This document shows, in pieces, positions 18,024 through 26,822 of a stretch of 64,000 nt of DNA. The notes beneath the pieces were generated by a model, which saw nothing but the letters and a program-made list of their open reading frames with translations, was not told where the DNA came from and searched no databases. A program made the position numbers and the translations under genes. Each line of letters starts with the position of its first letter. Position 1 is the stretch's first letter. Source of the DNA: an uncultured Gammaproteobacteria bacterium (GTDB lineage Bacteria; Pseudomonadota; Gammaproteobacteria; Arenicellales; Poriferihabitantaceae); NCBI GenBank assembly GCA_947259885.1, contig CAMYNW010000006.1, forward strand, positions 62,001-126,000. The letters are read 5' to 3'.

Positions 18024-18064
18024 AAAAAAGGCCTGCATCAGGATTAATGCAGGCCTTTGTTTTT
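18024..18064 (-). terminator. Rho-independent-type hairpin inside the Dpp-type operon
   Basis: A perfect 12-bp stem (AAAGGCCTGCAT with ATGCAGGCCTTT, arms 18027-18038 and 18047-18058) with an eight-base loop is followed, on the minus strand, by a run of six T. It sits between the binding-protein gene (stop at 18084) and the first permease gene (start 17970). It should terminate most transcripts after the binding protein and let a fraction through to the membrane genes. The plus-strand side also ends in GTTTTT. Confidence 0.8.
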
Positions 18065-18083
18065 ACCAATCAGGCGTGAACGA

Positions 18084-19715
18084 CTATGCCAGCCAGATGA
18101 ATTCTGGCCATTCATTTCCGCCCAGTTGCCCAAGAGGCACCGTGGGCATACCCATGACGTTATTGGCGATACCATCGTTGATATTAGAGAAAGCGGGAAT
18201 CACCATGCCGCTGCCTTCGTGAATGAGCGTTTGCATTTCACACATCATTGCGTGACGCTTCACCGGATCGAGCTCTCCTAATACCGAACTCAACAGTTCA
18301 CCCATTCGATCGTTATTCCAGTAGGTATCGTTCCAGGCAGCGCCCGGCCCAAACTGGATCGCCATCTGCGATTGTGCCGTCGGGCGCATGTTCCAGGTAA
18401 CCACGTTGAGCGGTTCATTCATCCACACTGCACCCCAGTATCCGTCAGTGGGCACTTTCTTGAGCTGGAGATCGAAACCAATCTTGGCAGCGTTAGCCTG
18501 AGCCAACAGGCACATATCCGGGACACCAGACGTGACCGGCGCCACGTACAACTCTGCAGACTTGAATCCGGATTTTTCGAAGTGGAATTTTGCTTTATCC
18601 AGATCAAACTCCCGTTGTGGAAGTTCGCTACAAAAGTCCGGGCCATGTGCAGAGGAGATCGGGGTGTCGTTGCCGACAGAGCCCTTGCCTTTAAGGATCT
18701 TTTTGACGATACGCTCGCGATCCTGGATGTACTGCATGCCCTTGACAAAGTCATCGTTGCTGCCTGGTTCGGTGTTTTTCAGAACGCAGATACCCATTTG
18801 CAGTGCAGCCGGTGTGGACAGCAAGGTCACATTGTCTGCTGATTCAACCTGCCTGAAAGCCTTGGGATCGATTTGAGTCACCATCTGCATGTCACCGGCG
18901 ATCAGCGCGTTCACTCGTGCCACTTCATCGGTGATCGCGGTGATTTCGATGGCATCAAGGTTTGCCCCCTCGCGCCAGTAGTTTTCATTTCGCTTGTGAA
19001 CTGACTTAACACCAGGCTCAAAAGACTCCATGGTAAATGGACCGGTGCCGATACCGTCGCCGGTGGTGCCATTCTTGACGATCTTGCTCTGGAACAGGCC
19101 AAGCAATGTCGGTAGATCTGCGTTCGGCGTATTCAGTACTGCCTTGACTTCATGGGAGCCGAGTTTCTTCCACTCCTGAATAGAAGCCAGCACGGACTTG
19201 ATTACCGAGGTTGAATCCTCACCCATGTGACGATTCATGCTGTAGATGACATCATCAGCGGTAAACGGCGTACCGTCATGCCATTCGACGCCTTGACGGA
19301 GTTTCATGGTCCACTCGGTTGCATCCGCATTCGGCTCAATTGTCTCAGCCAGTTCAGGTTGTGGTGTCAGGTCATTGGCGTGCTGAATCAGGCTGTTATA
19401 GGTCGCACGGCCGCGGGTGTAATCGATGGTCGAGGTGAACAGAGGCGGATCAAGCTGATCGTCCGGCCCATGCAGGTTAGACGCCATGCGTACCGAACCA
19501 CCTTTCTTAGGCGTCTGCGCGATAGCCTCGCTACCAGTACTGAGCAAGTTCTGTGCTGCGGCCATCGAGACGCCGGTTACCGCCATCAGTTTCATTACAT
19601 CTCTGCGAGAGTAGCCATTTCGCACCGCTTTCTCCACCAGGGCTTTGTCGTAGGCCGACAGGTCAGAATACTTGACCTCACCCGGAGTAGATTTGGGGGA
19701 AAATTTATCTTTCAT
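18084..19715 (-). CDS. Tat-exported solute-binding protein, family 5 (peptide/opine)
   Basis: A 543-residue extracytoplasmic binding protein (SBP_bac_5 type). A long polar leader of about 37 residues precedes the twin-arginine motif YSRRDVMKLMAV and a hydrophobic stretch ending near AIAQ (residue about 67), so export by the Tat pathway is likely. Diagnostic family segments are AETIEPNADATEWTMKLRQGVEWHDGTPF (about 126-154, key residues WHDGTPFTADDV) and the Asn-rich GTGPFTMESFEPG. It is the first gene of the transporter operon. Tat-dependent family-5 proteins with such leaders are frequent in oligotrophic proteobacteria; ligand unknown. Confidence 0.88.
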   Translation of the reverse strand: MKDKFSPKSTPGEVKYSDLSAYDKALVEKAVRNGYSRRDVMKLMAVTGVSMAAAQNLLSTGSEAIAQTPKKGGSVRMASNLHGPDDQLDPPLFTSTIDYTRGRATYNSLIQHANDLTPQPELAETIEPNADATEWTMKLRQGVEWHDGTPFTADDVIYSMNRHMGEDSTSVIKSVLASIQEWKKLGSHEVKAVLNTPNADLPTLLGLFQSKIVKNGTTGDGIGTGPFTMESFEPGVKSVHKRNENYWREGANLDAIEITAITDEVARVNALIAGDMQMVTQIDPKAFRQVESADNVTLLSTPAALQMGICVLKNTEPGSNDDFVKGMQYIQDRERIVKKILKGKGSVGNDTPISSAHGPDFCSELPQREFDLDKAKFHFEKSGFKSAELYVAPVTSGVPDMCLLAQANAAKIGFDLQLKKVPTDGYWGAVWMNEPLNVVTWNMRPTAQSQMAIQFGPGAAWNDTYWNNDRMGELLSSVLGELDPVKRHAMMCEMQTLIHEGSGMVIPAFSNINDGIANNVMGMPTVPLGQLGGNEWPEFIWLA

Positions 19716-20060
19716 GTTTTATTGCTCCAATGGGAAAATAGTATTTTTATAGATAGAATTCAGAAAAAGCCGTATGCCCTGCTGGGGGATACTATCAACG
19801 CCTCTTCTACATATTTGTTGAAATTAATCACCAGCATTGATCAAAAATCATGCAAAGCGACGAGGCATACATACATTCTCATTATAAACAAAACTAACGG
19901 TTACGCAAATTAACCAGAGTTAATGCCTCTTAAGGTATCGAAGTACTTGATATGGGGAGACAAATTGCGACAAAACTGCACGCTAAAACGATATATTTTC
20001 AGTTGGGTTACAGACTATTACCCGTAATTCATTTAGATACGGGCCAGTTCTTCAATTGCC
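19716..20060. other. Intergenic region upstream of the Dpp-type operon
   Basis: This stretch of about 345 bases lies upstream of the minus-strand binding-protein gene and must contain its promoter. It is AT-rich and contains direct-repeat-like GGTTACGCAAATTAACC / GAGTTAATGCC sequence around 19900-19930. A near-palindrome TTGATCAAAAATCA at 19837 does not have FNR spacing. No convincing gene or hairpin terminator was found. Confidence 0.35.
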
Positions 20061-20285
20061 ATGCATTTATTGACCGGACATTCGATGATACTTAACGGTA
20101 ACCGGTTCCGTTGTTATCAGCTTTGGTGGGTTGTTCAAGCGAAGTCCGGAAGCTGGCAAACCGCAGCAGATCGACCATTACCATTCATCGGGTATCCGTG
20201 GTGGAGTAAGCATGAGCCTGGTACTGCGTTTTCGATTGACTCTTCTGGCCTGATCAAAGGCAACCTCAAACAAGACGAGCAATAA
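20061..20285 (+). CDS. Possible small hypothetical protein upstream of TauE
   Basis: An open frame of 74 codons rich in Trp, Gly and Pro (for example LWWVVQAKSGSWQTAADRPL). Its stop codon at 20283-20285 lies three bases before the first codon of the TauE-homologous frame, as in coupled cistrons. Codon use looks protein-like, but there is no clear ribosome-binding site and I recognise no family. It may be a short real gene, the end of a truncated gene, or chance. Low confidence. Confidence 0.25.
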   Translation: MHLLTGHSMILNGNRFRCYQLWWVVQAKSGSWQTAADRPLPFIGYPWWSKHEPGTAFSIDSSGLIKGNLKQDEQ

Positions 20286-20287
20286 AT

Positions 20288-21028
20288 ATAGATACCTGGA
20301 TTCTAATTGCTATCCTGGCCTTTCTTGCGGCTGGCACAATCAAAGGCACTCTGGGTGTCGGCCTGCCTATTACAGCAGTAGGTCTCATGAGCCTGTTTCT
20401 CGATCCGCGCTTGGCCATCACACTGATGGTTTTCCCGATAATATTTTCCAACATGTGGCAACTGTATAGATCGGGCAAAATTTTTCGGACTTTGCAAAGG
20501 TATAAAGTCTTTGCGGGCTTTTTACTGGTTGTGCTGTTTGTTACGACACTCTTCACTGCCAAAGTTTCTGCTGGGGCTCTGCTGATCTTCGTAGGGCTGG
20601 TGATTGCGCTGTTCTCATTGATCAATCTTGCGTTCACTCCGCCTGTGTTACCGGATCGTCTGGATCGAGCAGGGCAGATCTTTGGTGGAATCACCGCCGG
20701 GATCACTGGTGGATTGACGGCGATGTGGGCGCCCTCCATCGCCGTCTACCTTATTGCACGCAGAACTGACAAACAAGAATTTGTGCGCGCTACCGGCTTT
20801 TTATTTCTGATTGGAAGCATTCCTTTAGGAATTGGTTTCTGGCAGAACGGCATGATGTCAGGCACTTTAGCGCTGATCTCAGCGGGAATGATTTTACCGA
20901 CACTCGCAGGTTATTTTGTCGGTGAGGCTGTGCGACAGAAGCTCCACCCGGAAAAGTTCCGAATCCTTATCCTGATTTTTTTCCTCCTGATGGGGCTAAA
21001 CCTGATGCGCAAGGGCATTTGGGGTTAG
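20288..21028 (+). CDS. TauE/SafE family sulfite/anion exporter, start codon uncertain
   Basis: Membrane protein of the TauE/SafE (DUF81) family with about seven or eight membrane segments; the repeat core KGTLGVGLPITAVGLMSLFL at the N terminus (around the sixth helix turn) and the later GGITAGITGGLTAMWAP are diagnostic. The homologous frame runs unbroken from 20288, whose codon is ATA, not ATG. The first ATG in frame is at 20387 and would remove the first helix and half of the family motif. Either an ATA start is used or the original ATG has mutated. From 20288 the product is 246 residues, the usual length. Export of sulfite, sulfoacetate or related anions is the typical role. Confidence 0.75.
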   Translation: MDTWILIAILAFLAAGTIKGTLGVGLPITAVGLMSLFLDPRLAITLMVFPIIFSNMWQLYRSGKIFRTLQRYKVFAGFLLVVLFVTTLFTAKVSAGALLIFVGLVIALFSLINLAFTPPVLPDRLDRAGQIFGGITAGITGGLTAMWAPSIAVYLIARRTDKQEFVRATGFLFLIGSIPLGIGFWQNGMMSGTLALISAGMILPTLAGYFVGEAVRQKLHPEKFRILILIFFLLMGLNLMRKGIWG

Positions 21029-21137
21029 TACGTTTACTAATTTCTTAGATTGAAACTGGAACGACCCTCGCCAGGTTTGTGCAGATCAAACAGCAAGCCT
21101 CAAGGCTACCTGCTACAGCCCGAAACGCATATAGAGT

Positions 21138-22055
21138 TTAAAGACTTAAGTTCCCAAGCCTGTTGTCTAGGGCACTTATCAGTTCCTGCGTCGCATTCTC
21201 GGTAACAGGCAGCAATGGCGGCCGAACATTTCTCCATCTCGGCTCTCTTCTGTGCTGTGCCAGAAGTCCTTTCATTGCCAGAATAGGCGCATAGCCCTCG
21301 ACCATTTTACGCAGCGCTACCATGTCATGATTCACTTGATCGAGATCACCTTCTACGGTGCCCGTCGCAACGTCATATACCTTGCGTATTCCCAATGGAT
21401 TAATATTACAGGTAGCCGAAATACATCCGACCCCACCATACTCTACCCCTTTGCGCAGAAACGTTTCGGAACCCGGAAACACCGCAATACTTGGAACTGC
21501 CGCAATCACTGCCTTTGTATTTTCAAAGTCGCCGGAGCTGTCTTTGTAAGCCACCACAACGTCTGGAAAATCCTGCGCGAGCTGTGCTGCAAGATTTGGA
21601 GAAAAACCAACTACCGCCATAGGTGGAATGTGATATAGACAGATCTTGAATCCAGGGTGATCCACCGCTTCGATTAATCTTTCGAAGTAAACATAAATCC
21701 CGTCGTCGGTCGCATTCTTAAAGAAGAACGGTGGCAGTGTCATCACAGCTGCGCAGCCGTGCTCTGCCGAGTGTCGGCAAAGCTTGATGGTTTCCGGCAG
21801 GTTACACAGTCCGGTGCCCGGCATCAGCACCCCTGGATCAATACCGCCATCGATCAGAGAATCCAGTGCGCTGAGCCTCTCTTCTACAGACAGACTAAGG
21901 GCTTCACCGGTAGTACCGAATGGTGAAATATAGTGAATCCCATTTTGCAACAACCACTGAGCATGCGGCAGGTAGAGGTCCGCGGCAAAACTCAGATCGT
22001 CATTAAAAGGGGTGAGAATCGGCGCAATCACGCCTGACATTTTTTCTTTGGTCAT
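21138..22055 (-). CDS. Dihydrodipicolinate synthase / N-acetylneuraminate lyase family aldolase
   Basis: A 305-residue class I aldolase of the DapA superfamily. The Schiff-base lysine is Lys171 in VAYKDSSGD, the supporting Tyr is Tyr141 in LYHIPP, and GTTGEALSLSVEER near residues 47-60 is the pyruvate-carboxylate-binding region. True DapA is usually about 292 residues and has a characteristic arginine near position 138, not obvious here. A catabolic aldolase acting on a 2-keto-3-deoxy acid or similar is more likely than lysine biosynthesis. It is divergent from the peroxiredoxin gene and converges with the TauE gene. Confidence 0.85.
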   Translation of the reverse strand: MTKEKMSGVIAPILTPFNDDLSFAADLYLPHAQWLLQNGIHYISPFGTTGEALSLSVEERLSALDSLIDGGIDPGVLMPGTGLCNLPETIKLCRHSAEHGCAAVMTLPPFFFKNATDDGIYVYFERLIEAVDHPGFKICLYHIPPMAVVGFSPNLAAQLAQDFPDVVVAYKDSSGDFENTKAVIAAVPSIAVFPGSETFLRKGVEYGGVGCISATCNINPLGIRKVYDVATGTVEGDLDQVNHDMVALRKMVEGYAPILAMKGLLAQHRREPRWRNVRPPLLPVTENATQELISALDNRLGNLSL

Positions 22056-22315
22056 GGCTGAACCAGGAAAGCTTTGTGGTTAGAACGAATAGGCCGGAAT
22101 GTACACCATAGTGTCGATGATTAGGTGCCTGCAATACCAATTCTTGGAAGCCAAAATTTGTCCGGGTAATCTTAACCATCAAGGCGCGCGACGGTCAACT
22201 ATATGATAGTTAAAAGCGATCATCTCGATCGTAACAATCGATTTCATATATTACTGCCCTTGCACTAACATTCGCCTACCAACATTAATTTTTGCAATTC
22301 ATTATCGAGGATCAC

Positions 22316-22870
22316 ATGATTTTAAGAGACAGACTTCCTGATGTCGTATTCAAGACACGCGTATATGACAAAACCGTTGACGGACCCAATCCTTATCGCT
22401 GGCAGGATCAATCCACCCAGCAAATCTTTGGCGGCAAGCGTGTGGTTTTATTTGCTCTTCCAGGGGCATTTACACCAACCTGTTCGTCAACTCATCTGCC
22501 GCGTTATGAAGAACTTTTCGAAGAGTTTAAGAAAGCCGGAATAGATGAAATCATCTGCCTCTCGGTCAACGATGCTTTTGTCATGTTTCAATGGGGCAAA
22601 CACCTTGGGGCGAATAAGGTACGTATGTTGCCGGACGGTAATGCCGAGTTTACCCGTAAAATGGGCATGCTGGTTGAGAAGACCAATCTTGGTTTTGGTA
22701 TGCGCTCCTGGCGTTATGCAATGATAGCCGATAACCTTGAAATCGAGAAGATGTTTATCGAACCCGACTTCGGTGATAACTGTCCGACAGACCCATATAC
22801 AGTATCCGACGCCGATACAGTGCTGACGTATCTGACAGGCGCTGACTCCAGACTCAAAAAAGCGAGCTAG
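22316..22870 (+). CDS. Peroxiredoxin, Prx5/redoxin type
   Basis: Thiol peroxidase of 184 residues. The peroxidatic cysteine is Cys56 in PGAFTPTCSSTH, the Prx5-type signature, and a second Cys (in GDNCPTDPY, around residue 157) could serve as resolving residue. The ATG at 22316 (MILRDRLPD) is preferred to the upstream ATG at 22292 because GAGG lies five bases before it. It would reduce hydrogen peroxide and alkyl hydroperoxides in the cytoplasm, regenerated by glutaredoxin or thioredoxin. It is divergent from the DapA-like gene; a 260-base gap between them holds both promoters. Confidence 0.9.
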   Translation: MILRDRLPDVVFKTRVYDKTVDGPNPYRWQDQSTQQIFGGKRVVLFALPGAFTPTCSSTHLPRYEELFEEFKKAGIDEIICLSVNDAFVMFQWGKHLGANKVRMLPDGNAEFTRKMGMLVEKTNLGFGMRSWRYAMIADNLEIEKMFIEPDFGDNCPTDPYTVSDADTVLTYLTGADSRLKKAS

Positions 22871-22896
22871 GGTGCGTGGGGCCTGCTAACGATCTG

Positions 22897-23346
22897 TTAT
22901 CGGACGACGGTCACCGTGCATTCTGCATGGCGAGCAACACGAGCCGAATTGGGACCAAGCAGAAAATCGGCCAGGGAAGGGCGATGAGCACCCATAATGA
23001 TCTGCTCAATATCTAAATCTTTAGCGGCTTCGACAATCTCTCGATAAACGGTGCCGTTCTCCACCACGACGCCCGCAAACATGTCCGCGGGAATGTGTTT
23101 ATCAGCGATTTCTTTTAGGCTTACCGCAGCTTCGTCCTTCCATTTCTGCAACGGGTAGTCGGCCGAACCATGCATTTCCCCGCGCACCGCATAACGCTGG
23201 TCAATCCCCGGATGAATACCAGGAACCACGGTCATCAAATACATCCGGGCACCCTCGACACCAGTTGCTATTTTGACCGCACCGGCAATGATCTTTTCCA
23301 TAGACTCTTCGTCTTCCAGGTCGATGGCAGCTAAATAGTTTGTCAT
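22897..23346 (-). CDS. Universal stress protein (UspA family)
   Basis: A 149-residue single Usp domain. The C-terminal nucleotide-loop motif reads GAHRPSLADFLLGPNSARVARHAECTVTVV (key residues GAHRP, GPNSARV and CTVTVVR), the G-2x-G-9x-G(S/T)-like arrangement of ATP-binding Usps with Asn-Ser in place of the common Gly-Ser. It follows the hybrid binding lipoprotein by 27 bases on the same strand and is third in a BCCT / binding protein / Usp unit. Usp proteins fused to or next to osmolyte carriers can modulate transport (as TeaD does for TeaABC), so a regulatory role on the adjacent carrier is a reasonable inference. Confidence 0.88.
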   Translation of the reverse strand: MTNYLAAIDLEDEESMEKIIAGAVKIATGVEGARMYLMTVVPGIHPGIDQRYAVRGEMHGSADYPLQKWKDEAAVSLKEIADKHIPADMFAGVVVENGTVYREIVEAAKDLDIEQIIMGAHRPSLADFLLGPNSARVARHAECTVTVVR

Positions 23347-23373
23347 TTTCTTTCTCCTTAGTGCTTTGAGTTA

Positions 23374-25260
23374 TCAGCCTTCTGGCATCTTGAAATCACG
23401 AGGACTAGGCAAGCTGACCAGGTACAACACCCAAATGGTAAACACAATCATCAGGATATTGGCGATCGAAATATCAAGACTAAACGGTAGCGACTTATCT
23501 ACTACTTCGATTTCAGGAAGTAGTGCGGCATGAATTGGCATCGCGGGATCAATAACTTCACCCGAATCAAGCGCCTCACTGATTGCATGCACCGCATCGG
23601 CACTGACCGGCACTGCGGAAGCTACTCCTGCAGTACCCGGACCGACTTCACCGGCCTCCTGCTGCTTCTCAATCGGGCTCGCAATCACGGTTTGAGTGCT
23701 GAGACTGGGGATCGGTCTGAACTGAGAAGGGTAAGTTCTTGCAGCAATATTTGCTGGCCGAATGAAGCTGTATTGTGCCGTATGTCCGCCCTGAGACCAT
23801 TCCTCTATGCCGACCAGAGTAAGATTCGCGTTCTCGAGCACCTGTCGCATTGTTCGGTCACCCAGGGTTGTCATGATGAACACACCGTCGGCATTACCTT
23901 GCGCCAGAGACTCAGCTTGAGCAACTAGACTCTCACTGGACTGAATGACTTCAACCGACCCTGCCAAACCCATCGATTGCAGCACCATATCCAGCACTCG
24001 TGCTGAGCCGGTTCCTTCGGCACCAGTGATGATCTTAGACATCTCGGTTATGGACCCGGTGCCGCCCTGTTTCCTGGTCAGGAGATGTGCGGTCTTGTAT
24101 CCAAGTACCGCAAATGCGTGGGCGTTTTGGCGAATTACAGGGCCCTCCTCCGACAGAGAGTAAAAAGACTCAGCACCTACTACCGCTACGCGCGCGTTGC
24201 CGTCAGCTATAGCCTGAAGCGGGTCCGCGGTGTTGTTGACTTCCAGGTCACTACCTGAAAATCCTGCCCTGATCGCCCTCAGTGCTTTAGCGGTCTCGCT
24301 GCTGCGCACAACGTCCGGATATGCAGCGATGGAGAGTTTCTCCACTTGTGACCCTTCGGCATCTTCCGGCAGCAAACCCTTGGAAACCAGAAATCCAGTG
24401 GCGACAGATCCAGGAGTTTGCGCATCAAGGTCCACAGATTTGTTCATCGCCTGCATATCTGCTGCGCTTATCTTACCGGACAAGCTATCGAGCACACTAC
24501 CGAGATTGCCGAAATGCTCCAACGCAGAAGTGCGGACCAGTGGCGCTAGTTCGTATACAGGAAAGAAACCAAGATTATCCTCAAGCACAGTGAGTCCATA
24601 TTCAGCGATCTGCCCATCGGTCATAAACAGCTCGCCCACATCAGCAGAGCCTTCTAGAAGTGCGAGCACTATTTTGTCTTTACCCTCTGTACCAAAAGGG
24701 AACGTGGAGACGTTAATATCGGTAATTCCATAACGCCGATTCATCTGTTGCAGACCGTCAGCGGGACGTTGAACGAAGTCCTCTTCGACCGCGAAGTTTA
24801 TTGTTTGAGATAATCCAGCGAGATCACCAATAGTGGAGACCCCGAGTTCCTGAGCCCGCTCTGCGCTCATGACAATTGCATAGTCGTTGGAGAAACCGAG
24901 TTTTGGACCCATTTCAAGTCCGAGGGGTTTAAACAACTCTTGAACCGTCGCGGTGGACGCCGCGCCATCAGAAGTTGGCGCCTGACCCAGGAAAATCAGA
25001 CTGGTTCCGTTGTATTCCGGATACACGTCTATCACATCCTGTTTGGTCGCCTCCATCAATTTTTGTGTCGGGCCGTAGGGAATCTGTCGTTCAACTGCGA
25101 TCCCTTGGTTTTCTGCAAGTTGGGCGATCATCTCAGCAATAATCATGCTTTCAGAGAAGGGTTTGGCCCCAACTCGAAGAGTGCGTTTGTCATCCTGACA
25201 GGCAGAAACGGACATTCCAAATATAATGACCAACAGTAACTTCAGCATATTGATTTTCAT
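23374..25260 (-). CDS. Hybrid binding lipoprotein: ProX/OpuAC-like domain, TAXI-like domain, C-terminal membrane anchor
   Basis: An unusual 628-residue exported protein. The start at 25260 is chosen because GAGGAGG lies six bases before it. A lipoprotein signal ends at Cys21 (SVSAC). Residues about 28-295 resemble ProX/OpuAC glycine-betaine binding domains (RVGAKPFSESMIIAEMIA, DVYPEYNGTSL). Residues about 310-530 resemble TAXI-type binding proteins (ADGVFIMTTLG, RTYPSQFRPIPSLSTQTVIA). A Pro/Ala/Val-rich linker and one transmembrane helix (about 598-617) follow. No ABC permease or ATPase is adjacent; instead it lies directly after a BCCT carrier gene. It may present ligand to the carrier or sense osmolytes (inference). 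Confidence 0.75.
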   Translation of the reverse strand: MKINMLKLLLVIIFGMSVSACQDDKRTLRVGAKPFSESMIIAEMIAQLAENQGIAVERQIPYGPTQKLMEATKQDVIDVYPEYNGTSLIFLGQAPTSDGAASTATVQELFKPLGLEMGPKLGFSNDYAIVMSAERAQELGVSTIGDLAGLSQTINFAVEEDFVQRPADGLQQMNRRYGITDINVSTFPFGTEGKDKIVLALLEGSADVGELFMTDGQIAEYGLTVLEDNLGFFPVYELAPLVRTSALEHFGNLGSVLDSLSGKISAADMQAMNKSVDLDAQTPGSVATGFLVSKGLLPEDAEGSQVEKLSIAAYPDVVRSSETAKALRAIRAGFSGSDLEVNNTADPLQAIADGNARVAVVGAESFYSLSEEGPVIRQNAHAFAVLGYKTAHLLTRKQGGTGSITEMSKIITGAEGTGSARVLDMVLQSMGLAGSVEVIQSSESLVAQAESLAQGNADGVFIMTTLGDRTMRQVLENANLTLVGIEEWSQGGHTAQYSFIRPANIAARTYPSQFRPIPSLSTQTVIASPIEKQQEAGEVGPGTAGVASAVPVSADAVHAISEALDSGEVIDPAMPIHAALLPEIEVVDKSLPFSLDISIANILMIVFTIWVLYLVSLPSPRDFKMPEG

Positions 25261-25271
25261 CGTCATCCTCC

Positions 25272-26822
25272 TCAGGAGCTACCTGATTCCGTCGCCATAT
25301 CAGAATCGCGCACTATGGTATGCGTTTTGCGCACCACTGGATCATCACGCACGACTCTGACAAATCCCGCCATCTGCAAAATAATTATGATTGTGAAGGG
25401 TATCGCACCGGTAATAGCCATGGCCTTGGCCACCGCGACGCTTTCAGTGAGGATGGTCGCAATAGTGATCCCCGTAATGACCAAACCCCAAATCAATTTT
25501 GTTTTGGTGGCAGGGTTCAAGCTTCCTTCACTGGTCATCATGCTGATAACAAAAGTTCCGGAGTCAGCACTGGTCACAAGAAAAATAAAGATCAGGCAGA
25601 CTGAAAGAAAATTCAGTAATCCGGTGGCGGGAAAGTACTCGAAGAACGCGAACAGTGCTGAGGACACGTCAGCAAAAACTTTTTCAGAGAGCCCACCACC
25701 ACCGAACATTTCAATATGGACTGCGGCACCGCCAAATGCAGCAAACCAGAGCATCGAAACGATTGTTGGCACGCCTACCACATAAATGACAAACTCTTTG
25801 ATCGTGCGGCCACGACTAATGCGGGCAATGAATATGCCGACAAAGGGACCCCAGGCCAGCCACCAGATCAAATAGGTCAGGGTCCAACCATGGGTCCAGT
25901 TCCAGGTGGCTTCGGGCTGGTAACTGAAAATCTTGAATGAAATTGGAATGAACTGGAACAGATAGTCGCCAATAGAGTTTACGAACACCTGAAACAGATA
26001 AGCAGTAGGACCTCCAAACAAAACTACCAGCAGGATAATGATCGCAACAACCATGTTGATATTGCTAAGTATCTTGATCCCCTTGTCTACCCCGGTACAG
26101 GCCGAAAGCAGAAAGGCGACAGTCATGACTGCGATGATAGTCAGACTCATCGTGGTGGTCTGGCCAGTATCGAACACCGCGGTCATACCAGATCGCACCA
26201 TGAGCGCACCCATAGCAAGAGAACCCGCCAGGCCAAAAATTACCGCAATCACTGCGAGAATATCTGCAGTTTTTCCAAGGGTTTGTAGTGGACCTTTTCT
26301 AAACACATTTTTGAATCCCACCAAAATAGGTGTGGAGATCATCGAAGGCAAGCCAAGCCGGAAAGTGAAATAGGCGATGACCAGGGCACAACAGCCATAG
26401 ATTGACCAGGCATGAAACCCCCAATGAAAATTTGTAATCACAAACGCCTGTCTCGCAGCTTCGGATGTTTCACCTTCCATGCCGCCGGGCGGAGTCACGA
26501 AATGATAGATCGGTTCGGCCACACCCCAAAACAGCAAACCTGAACCCATTCCTGCAGCGAACAGCATCGCGATCCAGGACCCGGTGCTGAATTCGGGCTC
26601 CTCGTCGTCAGCGCCTAGCTTGATTTTGCCGTAACGTGAGAAACCAATTGCCACCATAAACACGACAAAAAACGTGCACAGCAGCAGAAAAAACCAGTCC
26701 AGGGCAGCCAGCGAATAGTTAACCAGCCCCTGGGCTGCACCGGTCATCGATTCAGGGCTTGCCACTCCCCAGATTGCAATCGCGGCGCATAACGCCAGCG
26801 ATATAGACATGACAGCGTTCAT
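25272..26822 (-). CDS. BCCT family betaine/choline/carnitine-type transporter
   Basis: A 516-residue secondary carrier with twelve predicted membrane segments. It shows the BCCT features MLFAAGMGSGLLFWGVAEPIYHF (about residues 84-106, the Gly-rich segment GMGSGLLFWGVAEP) and the Trp-rich substrate segment WTHGWTLTYLIWWLAWGPF in the eighth helix (about 308-326), followed by GIFIARISRGRT. These carriers move quaternary ammonium or sulfonium solutes with sodium or protons. The C-terminal tail is short, so osmosensing of the BetP type is unlikely. It precedes the hybrid binding lipoprotein by 11 bases, and the two are almost certainly cotranscribed with the Usp gene. Confidence 0.93.
   Translation of the reverse strand: MNAVMSISLALCAAIAIWGVASPESMTGAAQGLVNYSLAALDWFFLLLCTFFVVFMVAIGFSRYGKIKLGADDEEPEFSTGSWIAMLFAAGMGSGLLFWGVAEPIYHFVTPPGGMEGETSEAARQAFVITNFHWGFHAWSIYGCCALVIAYFTFRLGLPSMISTPILVGFKNVFRKGPLQTLGKTADILAVIAVIFGLAGSLAMGALMVRSGMTAVFDTGQTTTMSLTIIAVMTVAFLLSACTGVDKGIKILSNINMVVAIIILLVVLFGGPTAYLFQVFVNSIGDYLFQFIPISFKIFSYQPEATWNWTHGWTLTYLIWWLAWGPFVGIFIARISRGRTIKEFVIYVVGVPTIVSMLWFAAFGGAAVHIEMFGGGGLSEKVFADVSSALFAFFEYFPATGLLNFLSVCLIFIFLVTSADSGTFVISMMTSEGSLNPATKTKLIWGLVITGITIATILTESVAVAKAMAITGAIPFTIIIILQMAGFVRVVRDDPVVRKTHTIVRDSDMATESGSS

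Noticed and set aside
19837..19850. FNR-type site in TTGATCAAAAATCA
   Set aside because: The second half-site is shifted by one base and incomplete, so it does not match TTGAT-N4-ATCAA.
19227..19913. A 228-codon plus-strand open frame
   Set aside because: It is mostly antisense to the Tat-exported binding protein gene and resembles no family.
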